DNA from: Tenebrio molitor
Taxonomy: Eukaryota > Arthropoda > Insecta > Coleoptera > Tenebrionidae
Length of the DNA stretch: 64,000 bases
NCBI RefSeq assembly: GCF_963966145.1
Contig: NC_091046.1
Span: forward strand, 13,206,001-13,270,000
Direction of reading: 5' to 3'
The translations under genes were made by a program, and so were the position numbers. This document shows, piece after piece, positions 25,260 through 37,750 of the stretch. Below the pieces are notes generated by a model. That model saw only the letters and a list, made by a program, of their open reading frames with translations, ran no database searches and was not told the DNA's origin. Positions within the stretch are counted from its first letter, which is position 1. Every line of letters starts with the position of its first letter.

Positions 25260-25581
25260 CCGCACGAATCGTAGGCGAATGCGGCAATATCATTAGTAAA
25301 AAACACTTTTTGTTCTACAACTGTCTACAATTAGAGAAATAATCAACATCAAAACAGACATTTAAAATGTAATGTTTTTAAAGCCAGCATCGACTTCAAT
25401 TGTTTTCAGTACACTGTTATGATCCAGATAATTCAGTGTATGTACATATTTACCCAACGTCAAAGTGAAATGACATGCCACGATTGCCACGACACTTTTT
25501 TTACTCTTTAGATATTTTCACTACATATTATCACAAACAGATGTTTTACGTCAGTCGTAGAAAAAAGATTTAAATGTTATA

Positions 25582-26214
25582 CCGTGAGATCGAAAAAAAA
25601 AATTAGAGTTGGCTGTGACCAAAAATTTCAGTTGGCAATTTTTTAAGATTTCAATTATCAGACGTCAGTCTTAAAAGTTAGGTTAGTGATTTTGAGAACG
25701 TTGAAATCTTGATTTTCGTAAAAGTGTAAATTATGTGTGACCTGTCGGTTTTAAAATAATTTCCTCACCTAGTGCAATGAAACAATGAAATTTAAAACAT
25801 AATGTTACTCTTCGCTTCATGTTTTCAAATGACCTTTGCAAAGTCGGGGCATCAATTAAATTGCAGGTATCAGTAATTAGTTGCATTAATTCGGGAATTG
25901 TGCCAGGCCTGTTTTTGAACACGTGCCTTGAAAGTCCGGAAACTTTTGTTGAAATTCCTCAAACACTGGAGGTGTCGAATAAGACCATTCGCCGTTCTCA
26001 AGTCTTTCTCCATTTGTGAAGTAACACACAATGAAAATTTTTTGCTCTAAAGTGAACATAATATTGTAATAGCAAATTTTAATAGTCAATAATTAATAAT
26101 GACAGTTACTATTGTCATGACATCTGATTACATTTGAATTAATATACCTACGTGTTGCCAACTCAAGCGTATTAATTACGGCCCTCTCGATTTTTTTTAT
26201 CTTCGATCGCACGG
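25582..26214 (-). mobile_element. Deletion derivative of a Tc1/mariner-type element
   Basis: TA flanks (25580-25581, 26215-26216) enclose ends CCGTGAGATCGAAAAAAAAA and, inverted, CCGTGCGATCGAAGATAAAA, followed on both sides by GAGTTGGC. Read on the minus strand it carries the first and last parts of a transposase joined directly together (see 25731-26059). Confidence 0.8.
25731..26059 (-). pseudogene. Transposase head-tail fusion relic
   Basis: From ATG 26059 the frame reads M-F-T-L-E-Q-K-I-F-I-V, a typical helix-turn-helix start of this transposase group, and continues with F-E-E-F-Q-Q-K-F-P-D-F. Near 25925 the sequence switches, in a different frame, to N-R-P-G-T-I-P-E-L-M and then P-T-L-Q-R-S-F-E-N-M, which resembles the C-terminal tail after the catalytic core in related proteins. 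The whole DDD domain is therefore missing. It cannot be catalytic and identifies the parent family only. Confidence 0.7.
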
Positions 26215-26216
26215 TA

Positions 26217-29200
26217 TTTTCATTGTCGTGGAAATATATTTTGTATTAAATTCTCAAGATCCATTTTCAGTTTTTAAAAACATATTTTCTTCTTTAAAAT
26301 AATACTAGGATGCCCTAAGACAGATAAACAAAAAGTAAAACCTATTGACTTATGTATTTCAAGAAAAAAACTCTTTTTCTAGGTTTTCATTTCTCGCGAA
26401 TTTCTTATTTCTTTTCTGTATGATTTTATTTTAAAACTTTCAAAAGCACCAAAATTTAATAAGCCATGTATATTATATAAAATAAGTTATTTAAATTCAC
26501 TCTTAATTAACTGGACAAGCAGATACGACCTTTAATTCTTGACCTACCTACAACATGTGTAATCAGCAGATCTCGAATAATTGTTACAAGAGAACTGCCA
26601 CATTACAAGAGCCAGGGTGCGGTTTTTAATTAATAAAGATATTATTTATTTATTTGGCGACTTGTTTATTGGCGACCAACTTTTAAATTGGACCGTTGTG
26701 TAGGAGCTAATTTCGCCACCTGCTTTATTGGGCATTTAAACACTCGATGTTTGGAGTGAAACCAAAGGGAATTCAGCTTACTTCAAATAACACAACTGGA
26801 GATTGTAACAATACAATACAAAAACCCACACAATTGGAGGTCCTTAACTCTAGTAAATTGCAGTTGCAATTGCAGAAGGTGGGAATATCAAAACTGTCTC
26901 GAAAACTTAAAGAGTTTACGATGTTGCCGTTCACCGGAGACGACCACGCACTTGCCCCCCAGCTTATTATTATTATTTAATGACAATTTGCATGTGGTTT
27001 TTGAGCAACGTCTTCCCACATGTCAGCAATTACTGGTGCGGACTAATAAGTACAAGACTCTATCAGCAGTTGGTATATCCAGTAGTGAATGTGTCTGGTG
27101 TAACCTGTGGAGGCGAAATAGTGTGACCGACACTTCCAATAATAGTAGATCGATTTATTTTGGAGCCTTCTCAGCAGACCAACGACCGCCCGACTGTTAT
27201 TGTCGAGGTTATTGTGTTGTTGATGGCGGATAAATTTGCACCATTATTGTTGCAAGGTGCATAAAGAAAGGCGAGGAAGTTTTTGTGACGTAGGTGGTTT
27301 ACTTAAAACCGACTGAGTTTAATTGGCGTCCGTGAAAGCAGGAAAACAAATTCCCTGTGAATATCACATTTTAATGGTTGCCGTACCTAATTGTCTCTGG
27401 CTGCGAGATGAAACTCGACCGTGCAATAATATAATAAGACAAAAAATTCGAGCATACGTGTTAACGCACTCATAAATTTATGAATAGCAAACTCTAGTCG
27501 CAATTCTCAGCGGTATCTACTTTCTGATTTTTGCAAGTGACGCCACTGAACCGTGTCCGATCGTGGCCTTCTGGATATACCTGTCGAGCAACAGTTGAAG
27601 AGGTGAGCAGCGGAAATGACGTAACTGCGGATATCGATTTTTCTCAGACGTTATCATCATGACTTAGACGCCTGCATCCTCTTTGTAACTACACGCAAGA
27701 GATTGCTTCGATTCCCACCTACTTAAGCCTATTTTATTAAGATAATTAGCTCGGTAATTAAGCGGAATTAGATAAGCGAGTGGATGAATGAATTTTTTCC
27801 GTTCCATTCATCGGTTATCGGGGCTGGTGCATCGGCTAGTTTATTTGATTTTTAATTAAATGTAAAATGCGTGTCTAAATTCAATTTGTTTGTATCTCAA
27901 ATTGAGATCACATCCACATAAAGCGTCCTCCACTATGGACCGAATTTATTTAGATGGAACAACGCCTCTAAAGGCCCACATACACTAAAATTGATTGGCT
28001 ACGTAGTTTCGCTTTGTATCAGATTCCTGTTGTAGTTAATTGTAACTAATGGGCCAGAATATTTCATCTTATAGTCCCATAAGCCAATTTAATAAATCAA
28101 ATGTGTTTACATGTGGATACAACTTGTGAACATTTTCCTATATGGCAACGGACGTTTAGAATTCAGAGCGAGAAGACTCATCTGTTTTGATGTCTAAATT
28201 CAATAGAATTTCAATTTCAAAACATTCAGATATAATTTCACAAATGGTTGCGACGTATGTTATGATAAAGCCATCTCTTTGTAAAGTTTCCGTTCTTAAT
28301 TATTTATGTGGGTCAAACGAAAACACAAGTTCTCTCACTAACCCTAAATGGTATTCTTCGTTTCTTTGGCACTTTAAATGGTAGAGGGAAGGAGATTAAT
28401 TTTAATCCTTCAACGCAAATCAAGACAGATACGTATTTACATCAAGTTCGTACCTAGAAGTTGAACTAGTGAAACTGGATTAACTTAGCCAGTCGTTTAC
28501 TACTCACGACTGTTGAGTCACTGTGCCAACGGATAATTGTCCAAGCTTAAACTAATTAGAACAATCCGAGTCGACTAGTTTTTAAAGTGTTCTAAGAATA
28601 AATTACGCCGCATAAATAAAATATTTGAATTAAGATCGACAAGAGTATTTGGTACTCCCAATTTCGGTATTGCTTCCATTTGGTAAATAAATCAATACAC
28701 TTTAATATTTTTGTACATTATTTCAAAGGAATTGAAAAAACAAATGTATCACTCTTTATTTGTCTTCATTTGTTGTCCATCTAGTTTTATACAAAAGGAT
28801 AAAATAGATTTGTAAGCTTGTCCATTACCTAAAATATGCACCTATTTAGATAGCAGCTGGATTTCAACTCGGTTTATGATAATTGTACTTCAAATATGAA
28901 TGCAATCAAATGTAAGCGTACTTCCTATAATAATAAGTCATTATGTAAAACTTTTCTGTTACGCCACAAAAACGTCACCCACAGGAAAGCCCAAGTCTAA
29001 ATCGAGATGAGAAGATAATAAAATTTAAACTCCCGTTCCAGTGATCATGATTCGACCGGATACCATAAATTACAAAACAAAGTATCATATTTTACAACGC
29101 GGTCATTAGTTAGCTTCTAAAGTGGGCATTACCTGTTTACAAAGTTAACTTTTTTGTAGTCTAAATTTTTGGCAAATGTCAAACAAATCTCAATTTTTTG

Positions 29201-29319
29201 AAAGCAAAAGAGATAAGATTCTCACGAAGTACAAGAAGATTATTTCTAAAATAGAAACTATGCCACAAATATTCTGAGATTCAGGTTCATGTACTCGTAT
29301 ATTTACGCGGACGCTGTTA
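26217..29319. other. Non-coding stretch
   Basis: No gene or repeat is recognised. About 26690-27850 is less AT-rich than its surroundings and has overlapping open frames without similarity; it is a candidate regulatory block on composition alone. Confidence 0.4.
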
Positions 29320-29321
29320 TA

Positions 29322-30052
29322 TTGGGTGTGTCAAAAAGGACGGACAGGCGTTTTAATAGTATAGCATAGCATAACACAGACTCCGATTTTGTAGCCAAAA
29401 CTGTTCTGCAGCTTTCAGTTAAAGAAAAAACTCTCAGAAAGTGTAAATGAAAATGACAGCAACGCAATAGGCAATTAAAAACTACTGTATGTAGTTGTCA
29501 TGGTTACATTTTTTTTTCTCTCAGTCGTTGGTCAAAACGCCTAGTAACATTCACACTGGAATGCCTTCCGTTAGGAGAACGCATTTTCTGCGGCACCAAG
29601 AGCTAAATACACGTTAAAATATTCATCTGCGGTAAAACTTACTTTGAAAACCATTTGTTTGAAAAGTGTCACAATTTCATTGACATTTATTTTATGAAGG
29701 TGATTTTTTTTCGGTGCTATGATAATTATGTTAGCAATGTTGCCGCGTTTGAAAACCACTCCCCCACACCAAATCGCATCATATTTAACACGGACGAAGA
29801 AACGGATTTCAAACGTATTCGTGAAAGGAATTTTTGGATATCTGTTGAGGACACCTTTGAAAGTTGGCATGTAAATTAAGTTTCCACATGAATAACAGGA
29901 TTATTTAGTTTTACAGGTAGTTTAGTTGTAACTTCCAAAAGCTCTTGCGCGTTAACGAAGAGCCAAAAGCAAAAAAATAATTTTTCTTCATGTTCCCTGA
30001 TTACCCTAAATTGTGTGCCTTCTTTGGTGTCCGTCCTTTTTGACACACCCGA
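29322..30052 (-). mobile_element. 731-bp MITE with transposase N-terminal relic
   Basis: GGGTGTGTCAAAAAGGACGG begins the left end (29324 on) and recurs inverted at the right end (to 30050), TIR about 23 bp, flanked by TA (29320-29321, 30053-30054). Its minus strand includes a transposase HTH relic (29500-29652). Confidence 0.85.
29500..29652 (-). pseudogene. DUF4817-like HTH relic
   Basis: Read on the minus strand, F-T-A-D-E-Y-F-N-V-Y-L-A-L-G-A-A-E-N matches the pattern that opens DUF4817-type transposase N-termini. After a frame change near 29570 it continues N-G-R-H-S-S-V-N-V-T-R-R-F-D-Q-R-L-R-E, matching the second half of that domain. No catalytic part follows before the element ends. 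Similarity is judged by eye against the family pattern, so the family is likely rather than proven. Confidence 0.5.
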
Positions 30053-30952
30053 TATAAATTAAATTACCACTTCATGGACTACTGTACATTATTCTTCATT
30101 AAATATATTCAAAAATTTTATTTTTAAAGTAAGCAAATTCTATCTATACAATTGTCTGTGTCTGTCTGTCAATTTGATATTTACACATATTTTTGAATTT
30201 TTACGATAGACATTTTAGTTTTTTTATAATTTTTGTTTTTCTGTCTGGTTGTATGTTTGAATCTACTTAACTCAAAATTTTCTTCAAATAAAGTTTTTTG
30301 TTGTTTATGTTGTTACATTTTGTTTCATCAGGGAGTCAAATCTGTGACGAGTGGATCGCGGTGTTGTGACCTTGCTTAGCTTATTTCCGTCAGTTTGCAA
30401 TCTTAATCATTCATTAGAAGTTAATTGTTGACTTAATTTTATTTTTTAATTTCTTTATGTGATCTAAGGCTCGCCAACATTTTTTGCTTTATTTCTTCAA
30501 CATTCTTAATTCTAAATTAGCGTAATTTGTTGAGTTGTTAGGTCAGGTTGGATAAGTTAATTTTTTTAAAATTACCTACATTTGTCTAAATTTATTTTAA
30601 TAATTTTTTTTTCTCGTAAATTATCTCAAATTATAATAATTATTGAAAATCAACGACACGATAGTGAACTGCAATATTTTTTGGTGGTTTTAAGAAATCG
30701 GTTGAATCTCTTGTGAGTGGTTATAATTGCTTAGTTGCTGCTTGGATGGGAATCCCAGAGTCTCAGCTATCACAAGAATGTTAAATCTTCTGTCCTTTAA
30801 CATTTTGTTTTTGTGATTTCCCTCACATGCTATTGACTGTCTGTACAGCGATCTCATCATCTCTAATCGTTTCGTGACCATGTTTAAAATAATTTGCTCA
30901 CTTTTTCATTTGCGATATGAGGGATAAATCACCAATGTATTCATATCCGTTT

Positions 30953-31150
30953 TTAATCAAAGAACCAGCAACATTGTGTAAATTTGAAGTTAGAGTACGA
31001 CGAGATTTCGTACCTTCCATAGCATTTTTAAGTGAAATTGGAAAATTCAAATTCAACTTTTATGCGTAAATGCGAGTTTGCCTATCCCACACGACATTTA
31101 ATAGTGAGATAGGCCGATACAGTCAGACACAATTAAATTCACAAGACCGA
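30953..31150 (+). repeat. Diverged relative of the 57494-57850 repeat
   Basis: It shares ATCAAAGAACCAGCAACA at the left and a CGAGTTTGC...GACATT block further right with 57494-57850, in the same order and orientation. No right terminal repeat is visible, so it looks like a decayed or truncated copy. Confidence 0.45.
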
Positions 31151-31280
31151 ATTTAGTAAATGTTTTCTTTTGGCAACATAATGTGACAGGTGCTGTTTTT
31201 TTTTATTAAAAGAAAAATCATGTTATGTTCACAATGACTTAGATTTTCAGTTATCCTCATAATTTAAAAAATAGCATATT

Positions 31281-31398
31281 ATGTTATGGAGCAAAAATGG
31301 AGTTTTATGTGCTGCGGCTGGTAGTTTGGCTGCCGAACGCAGTGAGGCAGACAAACCAGCCAAAGCACATAAAACCATTTTTGTTCCGAATAACATAT
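31281..31398. repeat. Foldback element
   Basis: The left arm (ATGTTATGGAGCAAAAATGG onward) is matched inverted by the right arm ending CCATTTTTGTTCCGAATAACAT. Arms of about 50 bases surround a short centre, CGAACGCAGTGAG. The 67-codon minus-strand frame here is an effect of the palindrome. Confidence 0.8.
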
Positions 31399-34300
31399 AA
31401 TTTTTTTTCTTCGAACGTCCGTAAATTATGACATTATACTGCTGCATCATTGATAATGCTAAAGTGTCATGGCATTTAACGAGCTGAGCAGCGTCCGTGA
31501 AGTTATTATCTCAGTTGAGGAGCGTCCGTGAAGTTATTATCTCCGCTGATGAGCGGCTGTGAAGTAAACTAGCTAAATCATTTGAATTTTCTACCTCAAA
31601 TTGTAACAAATTCGTATCTGAATATGAGATATTGAAAGCTGAAGTGAATAAATAAGGTTTAATCAAGAAACTTGTACATTATTGCAAAACGTACTTACAA
31701 AATCTATCCAAATTAAAACGGGTTGACAGACGGATTTTTATTTCGGATTTTGTTCACAGCGTTGTTTATACTAGTCATAGTCATAGTAACGCTTTGCAAA
31801 ACGAGCTATTTTAATTCATCAGTCTACCCAATCTCCTACCTGGTTTCTTAACATTTCTTAAATAATTTGTTATGAAGGTTTGAAGAAAAAATATTTTATT
31901 ATGTTGTTCGTTGTTTAGAACTACTGGTATGTACCACAGACTACTATCAGAGAGCTATTCAGGATACGAGGTCAAAATATTACGGATATCTTCTATAAAA
32001 TGGAGTTAAATTACAGTAATTAAGACATCATATGTCAAGAAGCAAAATTATCAAACGGTCTTCGTAAACCGTGGTAAAATATTTATTTAATCACTATATT
32101 CCTGATATGCGAGATTAATAATATGATTATTTCGTCTAAAAATATGCAATGCTGAAGAATTTAATTTATCAGCTATCGTTGATTATGAAATCATAAATAC
32201 ATATGTATAATCAGTTACTTGATTACATGTACATATAACGTTTACAATATTGTGCACAAAAAAGTGTTTTAATTAATTTTAATATGGTAAATTGAGCATA
32301 CCATGTTCAGCAACATTTATCAAATTTCGGTTTTTGGCACATACGTGCATATACACATATGCAGATGCAGATAATAAGGGCACAATGTTGCAGTGTTTGT
32401 ATATGAATAATTGAGATTTTTATTTTTATTATATATTTCATTCTTAGGAAATTCCTCGGTGGTGTTATAAAATGCCACGCTCACTTTTTAATTTAATGGG
32501 TGCGCGGGAACGAAGTAATGAAAATCTAGAAAATGGATTTAAATTCACTGATCGGAACATTAATTTTTCTAATTTAGTCCTTTAGGCAGAAGATGTTGCC
32601 CCGGATCTGATAAATCGGAAACCGCCAAAGCTGTGTCCGATTCAATCAAAGGGAAAAACCTCGTGCTCGTCTAAATGAAGTCAAGTTTCTGTTGTACACA
32701 AATTTGATTAAATTTAGTTTTTCTGGAACTGCAACTTTGCAATATATTTGAGGTAATAAATACCGCCGATTCAGTAGATTCCCGAGTTCATGTTGACATT
32801 AGTTTTCCTGTTTACAGTCGCTATTTGGTTTGTGTTTATTTTTGGTTCAGCTGCATTTGAAGCTGTAAATTAATGAAATGCTTTGTTTATCCTGTCTGAA
32901 ATTATAAATTGTATATGATTTTCAGCTATGTTACATATGTTACTGGCCTATTTATTCCGCTTTAAATGTGTATCAAGCAGGGACGGATCGAATGACCCCT
33001 TTAACGATCGGAAGATTTACGAACTTCATCACTTCGTGTAATCGGTGACACAATCAATGGAAATTAAAATAACCAATTACATGTTCATTTACATTTATTC
33101 GGCTCTGATTTCGAACACCCTTCACGTTTTCAAAATAAAAAGCAATTATTTTCGTGACGAATCAAAACTAATATTTGCGAATTTTAACCGATATTATTTA
33201 CGTTTAAAAAAATCAAGAGTTGGTCGTCATTTTTGTTAGATCTGTATTCGTTCCACAACTACAAATCAAATAAAAATTAAAACTCACATTTTCACCTACT
33301 TAAAATTAATAATTTGAGTAAAATTTTATCGCTTTTTTATTATCTTTTCACAGCGTTTACTTCGAGACAAGCAAATAATTTGCTTCTAATTAATGCTGTA
33401 AATAAACACAGTGTTTTTTAAATAAATGTACAAATACAATAAAATGGAAATTGAGAGATAGATATCTTAAAAGCGAAAGTCTTAAAGTCTTTAAGCATCG
33501 AATCAATATCGTGTGATTAATATTAATTAAATAAAATAAACACAAATATAAATTTGAAAAAGAGCCATGCGAGAAGGACTCTTTCCTCACTTCTTTTATT
33601 AATATTGAGAAAGGAGATTTTAAAGAGGTTATTTTATGAGTTTGCTTGTACTGACGAGATATGTTTCTGTCGGAAAGGTTCTTAAATATGAAAGAGTTTC
33701 TGAAAACATTCTTAAGCAGATAAATATTTAGCATGGGAAAGGTGAATCAAAGCGGGAGTAGTTTAAGTTACTGATTTTAGAAATTTAGAAATCCTTGAAA
33801 AGACCACCGGGTAAAAATAAAAACTTTGATTTTCTCTAATCCTAGTTGCTCTTAATGAATTATTTTCTTATGTTTAGAAAAGAGATGTGTCAACATAGTA
33901 TACGATTTTATTCATCTTAGTTTTATCTGATTCTGTAATACCTAAATCAATCCATTTAGAATATCTATTTTGCTATAAGTGTTTGGTTCTTTGTAATATT
34001 AAAATTCTTTCTGAAGAATATTTCTGTAACGACGTTGTGTTCCTTTCAACCCGCCGTATGTTAGAAACCTTGTTAATTACACGGTTATTGTACAGTCCAT
34101 GGTTCACTTGCAAATAATCGAGTGTGAACTAGAAAATAAAAAAGTGAAGAAAACTGCTACCATCTGCATTCGCAGTGACTGACATTTTCTATTGGCTGCA
34201 GTTCAGTTTTGCTGGAAACTAAATTTAAAATAAATTTTATAAAAGATATCTGATTCAACTTATGACATGACGACAGGTCAACTGTTCAGAGTAAATAAGT

Positions 34301-35601
34301 TTCGCGGTGCTGCTCTGTTAATATTTGAAACATTCAAATGCTGACAGTTCTTGAATAAATGATGTGATAATTTCATAAATAAAACTTTTGCAAATCGCGC
34401 AGCTTTATTTTGAAAGAACCCGTATCCGCTCTACCAGTATTTATATGGGCGAAAGCTCCAAAGAAGATTTGATTGAAAACAATCTGTCCAGAATTTCCAG
34501 TTCGTTCCTGTTTTCGAACTGCAACGAGCGCTTTTATAAATTCACCCGTAAGCATCAGATCGGATCGATACAGATGTAACATGTTCCTAAGCAAAATAAA
34601 TACGCATACTTATTAAGAGAATTCTTTCAGAGTTCAAAGCCGCTTTTATGAAAACTTTTGCGGTCTTGTTGCCACGAACATTTTCTTCCAAACTTCTAAT
34701 TTAATTACCAGAAAGATAATAAGAACATTTTAATACATACATTTTCCGAGAACTTCACTATGAACATTTATATGATGGGAATATTCAAAAGCGATAGTCT
34801 TTGATTGACATTTCAGCGTAACTTAATTAAACTTTTTAATTAGTTTTATTTGCATTGAAATTAACTTTCGAACTGAAACGATCTCATTAACACGTCATTT
34901 GTTCCATAATTGCTCCAATTTCTGAAAGAAATTTTGTCGTGTACAAATCGCAGCGGACCTCGCGTTACGAACATTTCATCGTGTTCAAAAATAACATGGC
35001 CGAAGCCGAACTCCTTTTATTGTAGACTTTGTCCAATCATTGTAAATCAACAAGTTTTAAAATTTCTGCCAACAAATTCGTAAAAGTTGTTGCAGCGATA
35101 AACGACCTTTACATTCATATTGCACTTTACGATGCTGTCGCTGAAACGTTTTTGGTAGATACATCAACAATACCATCAGAAAACAATTGGCCAAATAAAT
35201 TAACATCCGAAATAAAGTTATTTCTGTGGTGTTTATTGCACTACACTTGTCTGTGAATGATGCACATATAACAGTCAGAAGTTTTTGCTTGTTCGTGAAT
35301 AGGAATCGTAAAAAAAATTAATGTAGTTGCACTACATTAGTTCTGTTTCCCCTATTTCTAATTCAGACCAACATAAAATAGTTTTACGAGCGGCTCTTTA
35401 TTTTTGTTTGAAGAGAAAGAGTGTATTACCCCTTAACACAGAAGACTAATCCCTATTTATGCATCAACAGATAAATAAATATTTAAGAATTTCCTAGTTA
35501 AAAAATGAAATAATCATCCTTATTTATTCCCAAGTAAATTTTAGGTAATAGGAATCTGCAGAAGTTTAGTTGGCTAAACACAATAACTATTTATGTAATA
35601 A

Positions 35602-35704
35602 GTACATAATATAGGTCTTTGTGAACGAGTCTTATACTTTATGGCAGAGCGAGCTTGTGAGCGAGGTCAATAAGTAGGGCGAGTTCACAAAGCCTAATTA
35701 TGTA
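35602..35704. repeat. Foldback element
   Basis: GTACATAATATAGGTCTTTG onward (35602-35630) matches inverted CGAGTTCACAAAGCCTAATT onward (35680-35704). The centre contains GAGCGAGCTTGTGAGCGAGG, the same kind of CGAG-rich core as the foldbacks at 6133 and 45003. Confidence 0.75.
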
Positions 35705-36417
35705 CGAATTACATACAAAGCTTTATGATCGATTGTGAATTTAGATACAAAATTAATAGATTCTAAAAATTAAGATAATTCCAAAATGTTCTGTTTTTGT
35801 TGCTGCGGTTACGAAGTTGTTCATTACTATTTATTTGAAAACTAACAGCGTTTGTGTTTGAAATACGAGCTGAAATCGTGTTTATTTCTGGTTGTAATAA
35901 TGAGCAAAGCAAGTGAAATTGCAGCAAAAGCCAAAGTATCTTTACTGCAAAGTTTTTATTAATTCTATTCTTTCCTGATTTAAATAAAATTATGAAATTT
36001 AGTTATTTTGACGTTTTTTTGAAGTATGTAATACCCAAAATTTACAACAATTGACCGTTTTACTCTCATTATGGACGCCGTCCATAAAGAGCTAGTTTAT
36101 GGACAACAAACGATATCATAAATCATGAATTATAATACAATCGAACATAAAACAGTTTATAAGATATAATTTATATTTTATATTCCCAAATAATAAATGA
36201 TCGACTTGATTCATCAGAAATCCAGCCACAAAATTCGTATGTTGGAGTTGACAGTCACAAAATGGTGTCATTTAGGTCCTTCCAGAATGCTTGTTTAAAT
36301 GATGGTTTAAAGAAGAAAACATTATAGAAAAGCGGATGCAAGCGATAATTAGAAAAGTTAATAATATGGAAGGTCAGGTCAGGTAACAACAGCAATTTGG
36401 TAAAAAGGAAATATGTA

Positions 36418-36533
36418 TCGGGTGTTCATTTAAATTTATTCTCAAAGTAGGCGCTTGCGAGCACCACGGATAACAGATCACGGATCAGCTGTTTAAATAT
36501 AACCTTACTTTTTGCGTTGTTTGTGTTTTTATT
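36418..36533. mobile_element. Fragment of the GTTGGCGTTGAAGAGTC MITE family
   Basis: After TA it begins TCGGGTGTTCATTTAAATTT and runs through CACGGATAACAGATCACGGA and CTGTTTAAAT, co-linear with 24781 onward. The right end is missing. Confidence 0.7.
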
Positions 36534-36585
36534 AGTACTTATTAGTAAAGTCTACAACACTATCTAAATTATCCGATGTACTTAC

Positions 36586-37285
36586 TTTCAAAACTTTCGC
36601 GTACACCTATTTTTCGCTGTGTTAAGTCAGGGTTGTAATTAATCAATTCTGACATTTAAACTTTCGAAAAGTCAAAGTGCCTCGACTGACAGAGCAAGAC
36701 AAAGTTTTGATGCTTTCCAAATTAGAAGAGGGGTGGTCCATAAGAAGGGTTGCTACTCATGGGCTAAATAAAAGCACTGTTCCACAAGTAAAGAAGAGGT
36801 GGGAACAAGATCATAATTTTTTTTAAATGCTGTCAATCTCATCTTTAACCTAATCTCAAAATTACCCTTTCACACTGGTAAAATTTAGCAAAATACTTCA
36901 ATGTGCACTATTGGGAGCATAAAAAGTGGGACATTAAATTTTTGTCAGTTTTGAAAAATTCGATGTAGTTCAAGCTTTATTGTCATTTTGTTTGACACTA
37001 TTCTAGCAGACAGTTTAAAAATTTATTTTATACTTCTATTTTCCTTTTCCAAATGCCCTCTTCTTTTGATAAAGGTAGATCTTGATTGGGACTTGCATTA
37101 AATAAATATTCACTACGTGCTTACTTGCAATCATTCCCTACAACCTACAACACTTAATGACAACGTCAATCAATTCAAAGTAGGGTTAGAATCAGATAAG
37201 GGTTATTTCACATTAAAAGTCAAGACAATGACGTTGATGTCCCACTTTTTTTTGCCCGCAGTAGTACGCGAAAGTTTTGAAAGCA
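36586..37285 (+). mobile_element. Internally deleted Tc1-like element
   Basis: CTTTCAAAACTTTCGCGTAC (from about 36586) recurs inverted at about 37265-37284, enclosing roughly 700 bp that includes a Tc1-type HTH relic. The expected TA duplication is not intact. It ends 7 bp before the MITE at 37292. Confidence 0.65.
36674..36826 (+). pseudogene. Tc1-like transposase HTH fragment
   Basis: The frame V-P-R-L-T-E-Q-D-K-V-L-M-L-S-K-L-E-E-G-W, then S-I-R-R-V-A and N-K-S-T-V, ending K-K-R-W-E-Q, has the layout of the N-terminal HTH of Tc1/IS630 transposases (L-T-x-x-x-R, L-x-x-G-x-S-x-R-x-V-A, S-x-x-T-V). It stops at TAA 36824-36826 after about 50 codons, with no DDE domain before the right end. It is a relic, but useful for naming the parent. 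Confidence 0.7.
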
Positions 37286-37291
37286 TGTGTA

Positions 37292-37566
37292 CGGTCGCGA
37301 TCAATAAATTTTGGACGCTAGTGTCATCGTGTTGTCATGCATTCTAAAACGACCTTTATGTATTTATAACCTCAATTTTGATTGTCAATTTGAAAAATGT
37401 GAATGTCTATTTTAATTAATAAAAAATATAAAGGAAATAAATATGTAAAAATTAAAAACTTAATATTTTGTCATTTGACACTTGTGACAATTTCAATAAA
37501 GCATGATTTAGAGTAATTTTTTTATGTGACAGAACAATGTTGTCCAAAATTTAATGATCGTAATAG
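37292..37566. mobile_element. MITE, GCGATCA-TTTTGGAC family, short copy
   Basis: The left end (CGGTCGCGATCAATAAATTT) and the right end (inverted, CTATTACGATCATTAAATTT) match, TA precedes the left end, and the interior is co-linear with 58904-59268 (shared CATTCTAAAACGACC and AATAAAGCATGATTTAGAGT). It is 275 bp against 365 bp for the other copy because of internal differences. Confidence 0.85.
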
Positions 37567-37750
37567 TTCTTTCTGCAAATTTCCAGGTAAAACCTCCCCA
37601 AAATGATCGCGATTTGTAATTTTTAGTATCCTGAACTTTTACTAAGATAGCAGAGCCCAAATCTTCGATATCTCCTATTGTCAAATTGGTGATTGCATTG
37701 CATCGAAAGCGGTCACACCTAAATGACAAGCGATCATACCTAATCGGCAA
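37567..37750 (-). pseudogene. Tyrosine recombinase (Crypton-like) relic
   Basis: Read on the minus strand, F-R-C-N-A-I-T-N-L-T-I-G-D-I-E-D-L-G, followed by I-L-V-K-V-Q-D-T-K and K-S-R-S-F, fits the conserved block around the first catalytic Arg in Crypton-type and related tyrosine recombinases of insects (G-A-x-R-x-x-E-L then D-V/I-x-D-x-G, V-x-I-x-x-T-K). Here the Gly-Ala before the Arg and the Glu are altered and a frame change lies just upstream. The relic ends exactly where the MITE at 37292-37566 begins; I do not find the rest beyond it. Confidence 0.5.

Larger units (their letters stand above)
30055..36415. other. Non-coding AT-rich stretch
   Basis: This stretch holds the repeat at 30953-31150, foldbacks at 31281-31398 and 35602-35704, and otherwise nothing recognised. 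The 114-codon minus-strand frame at 33390-33734 and the overlapping frames near 34373-34594 have no similarity I know. Confidence 0.45.

Noticed and set aside
30157..30173. TGTCTGTCTG-type microsatellite
   Set aside because: Only about four units; too short to annotate.
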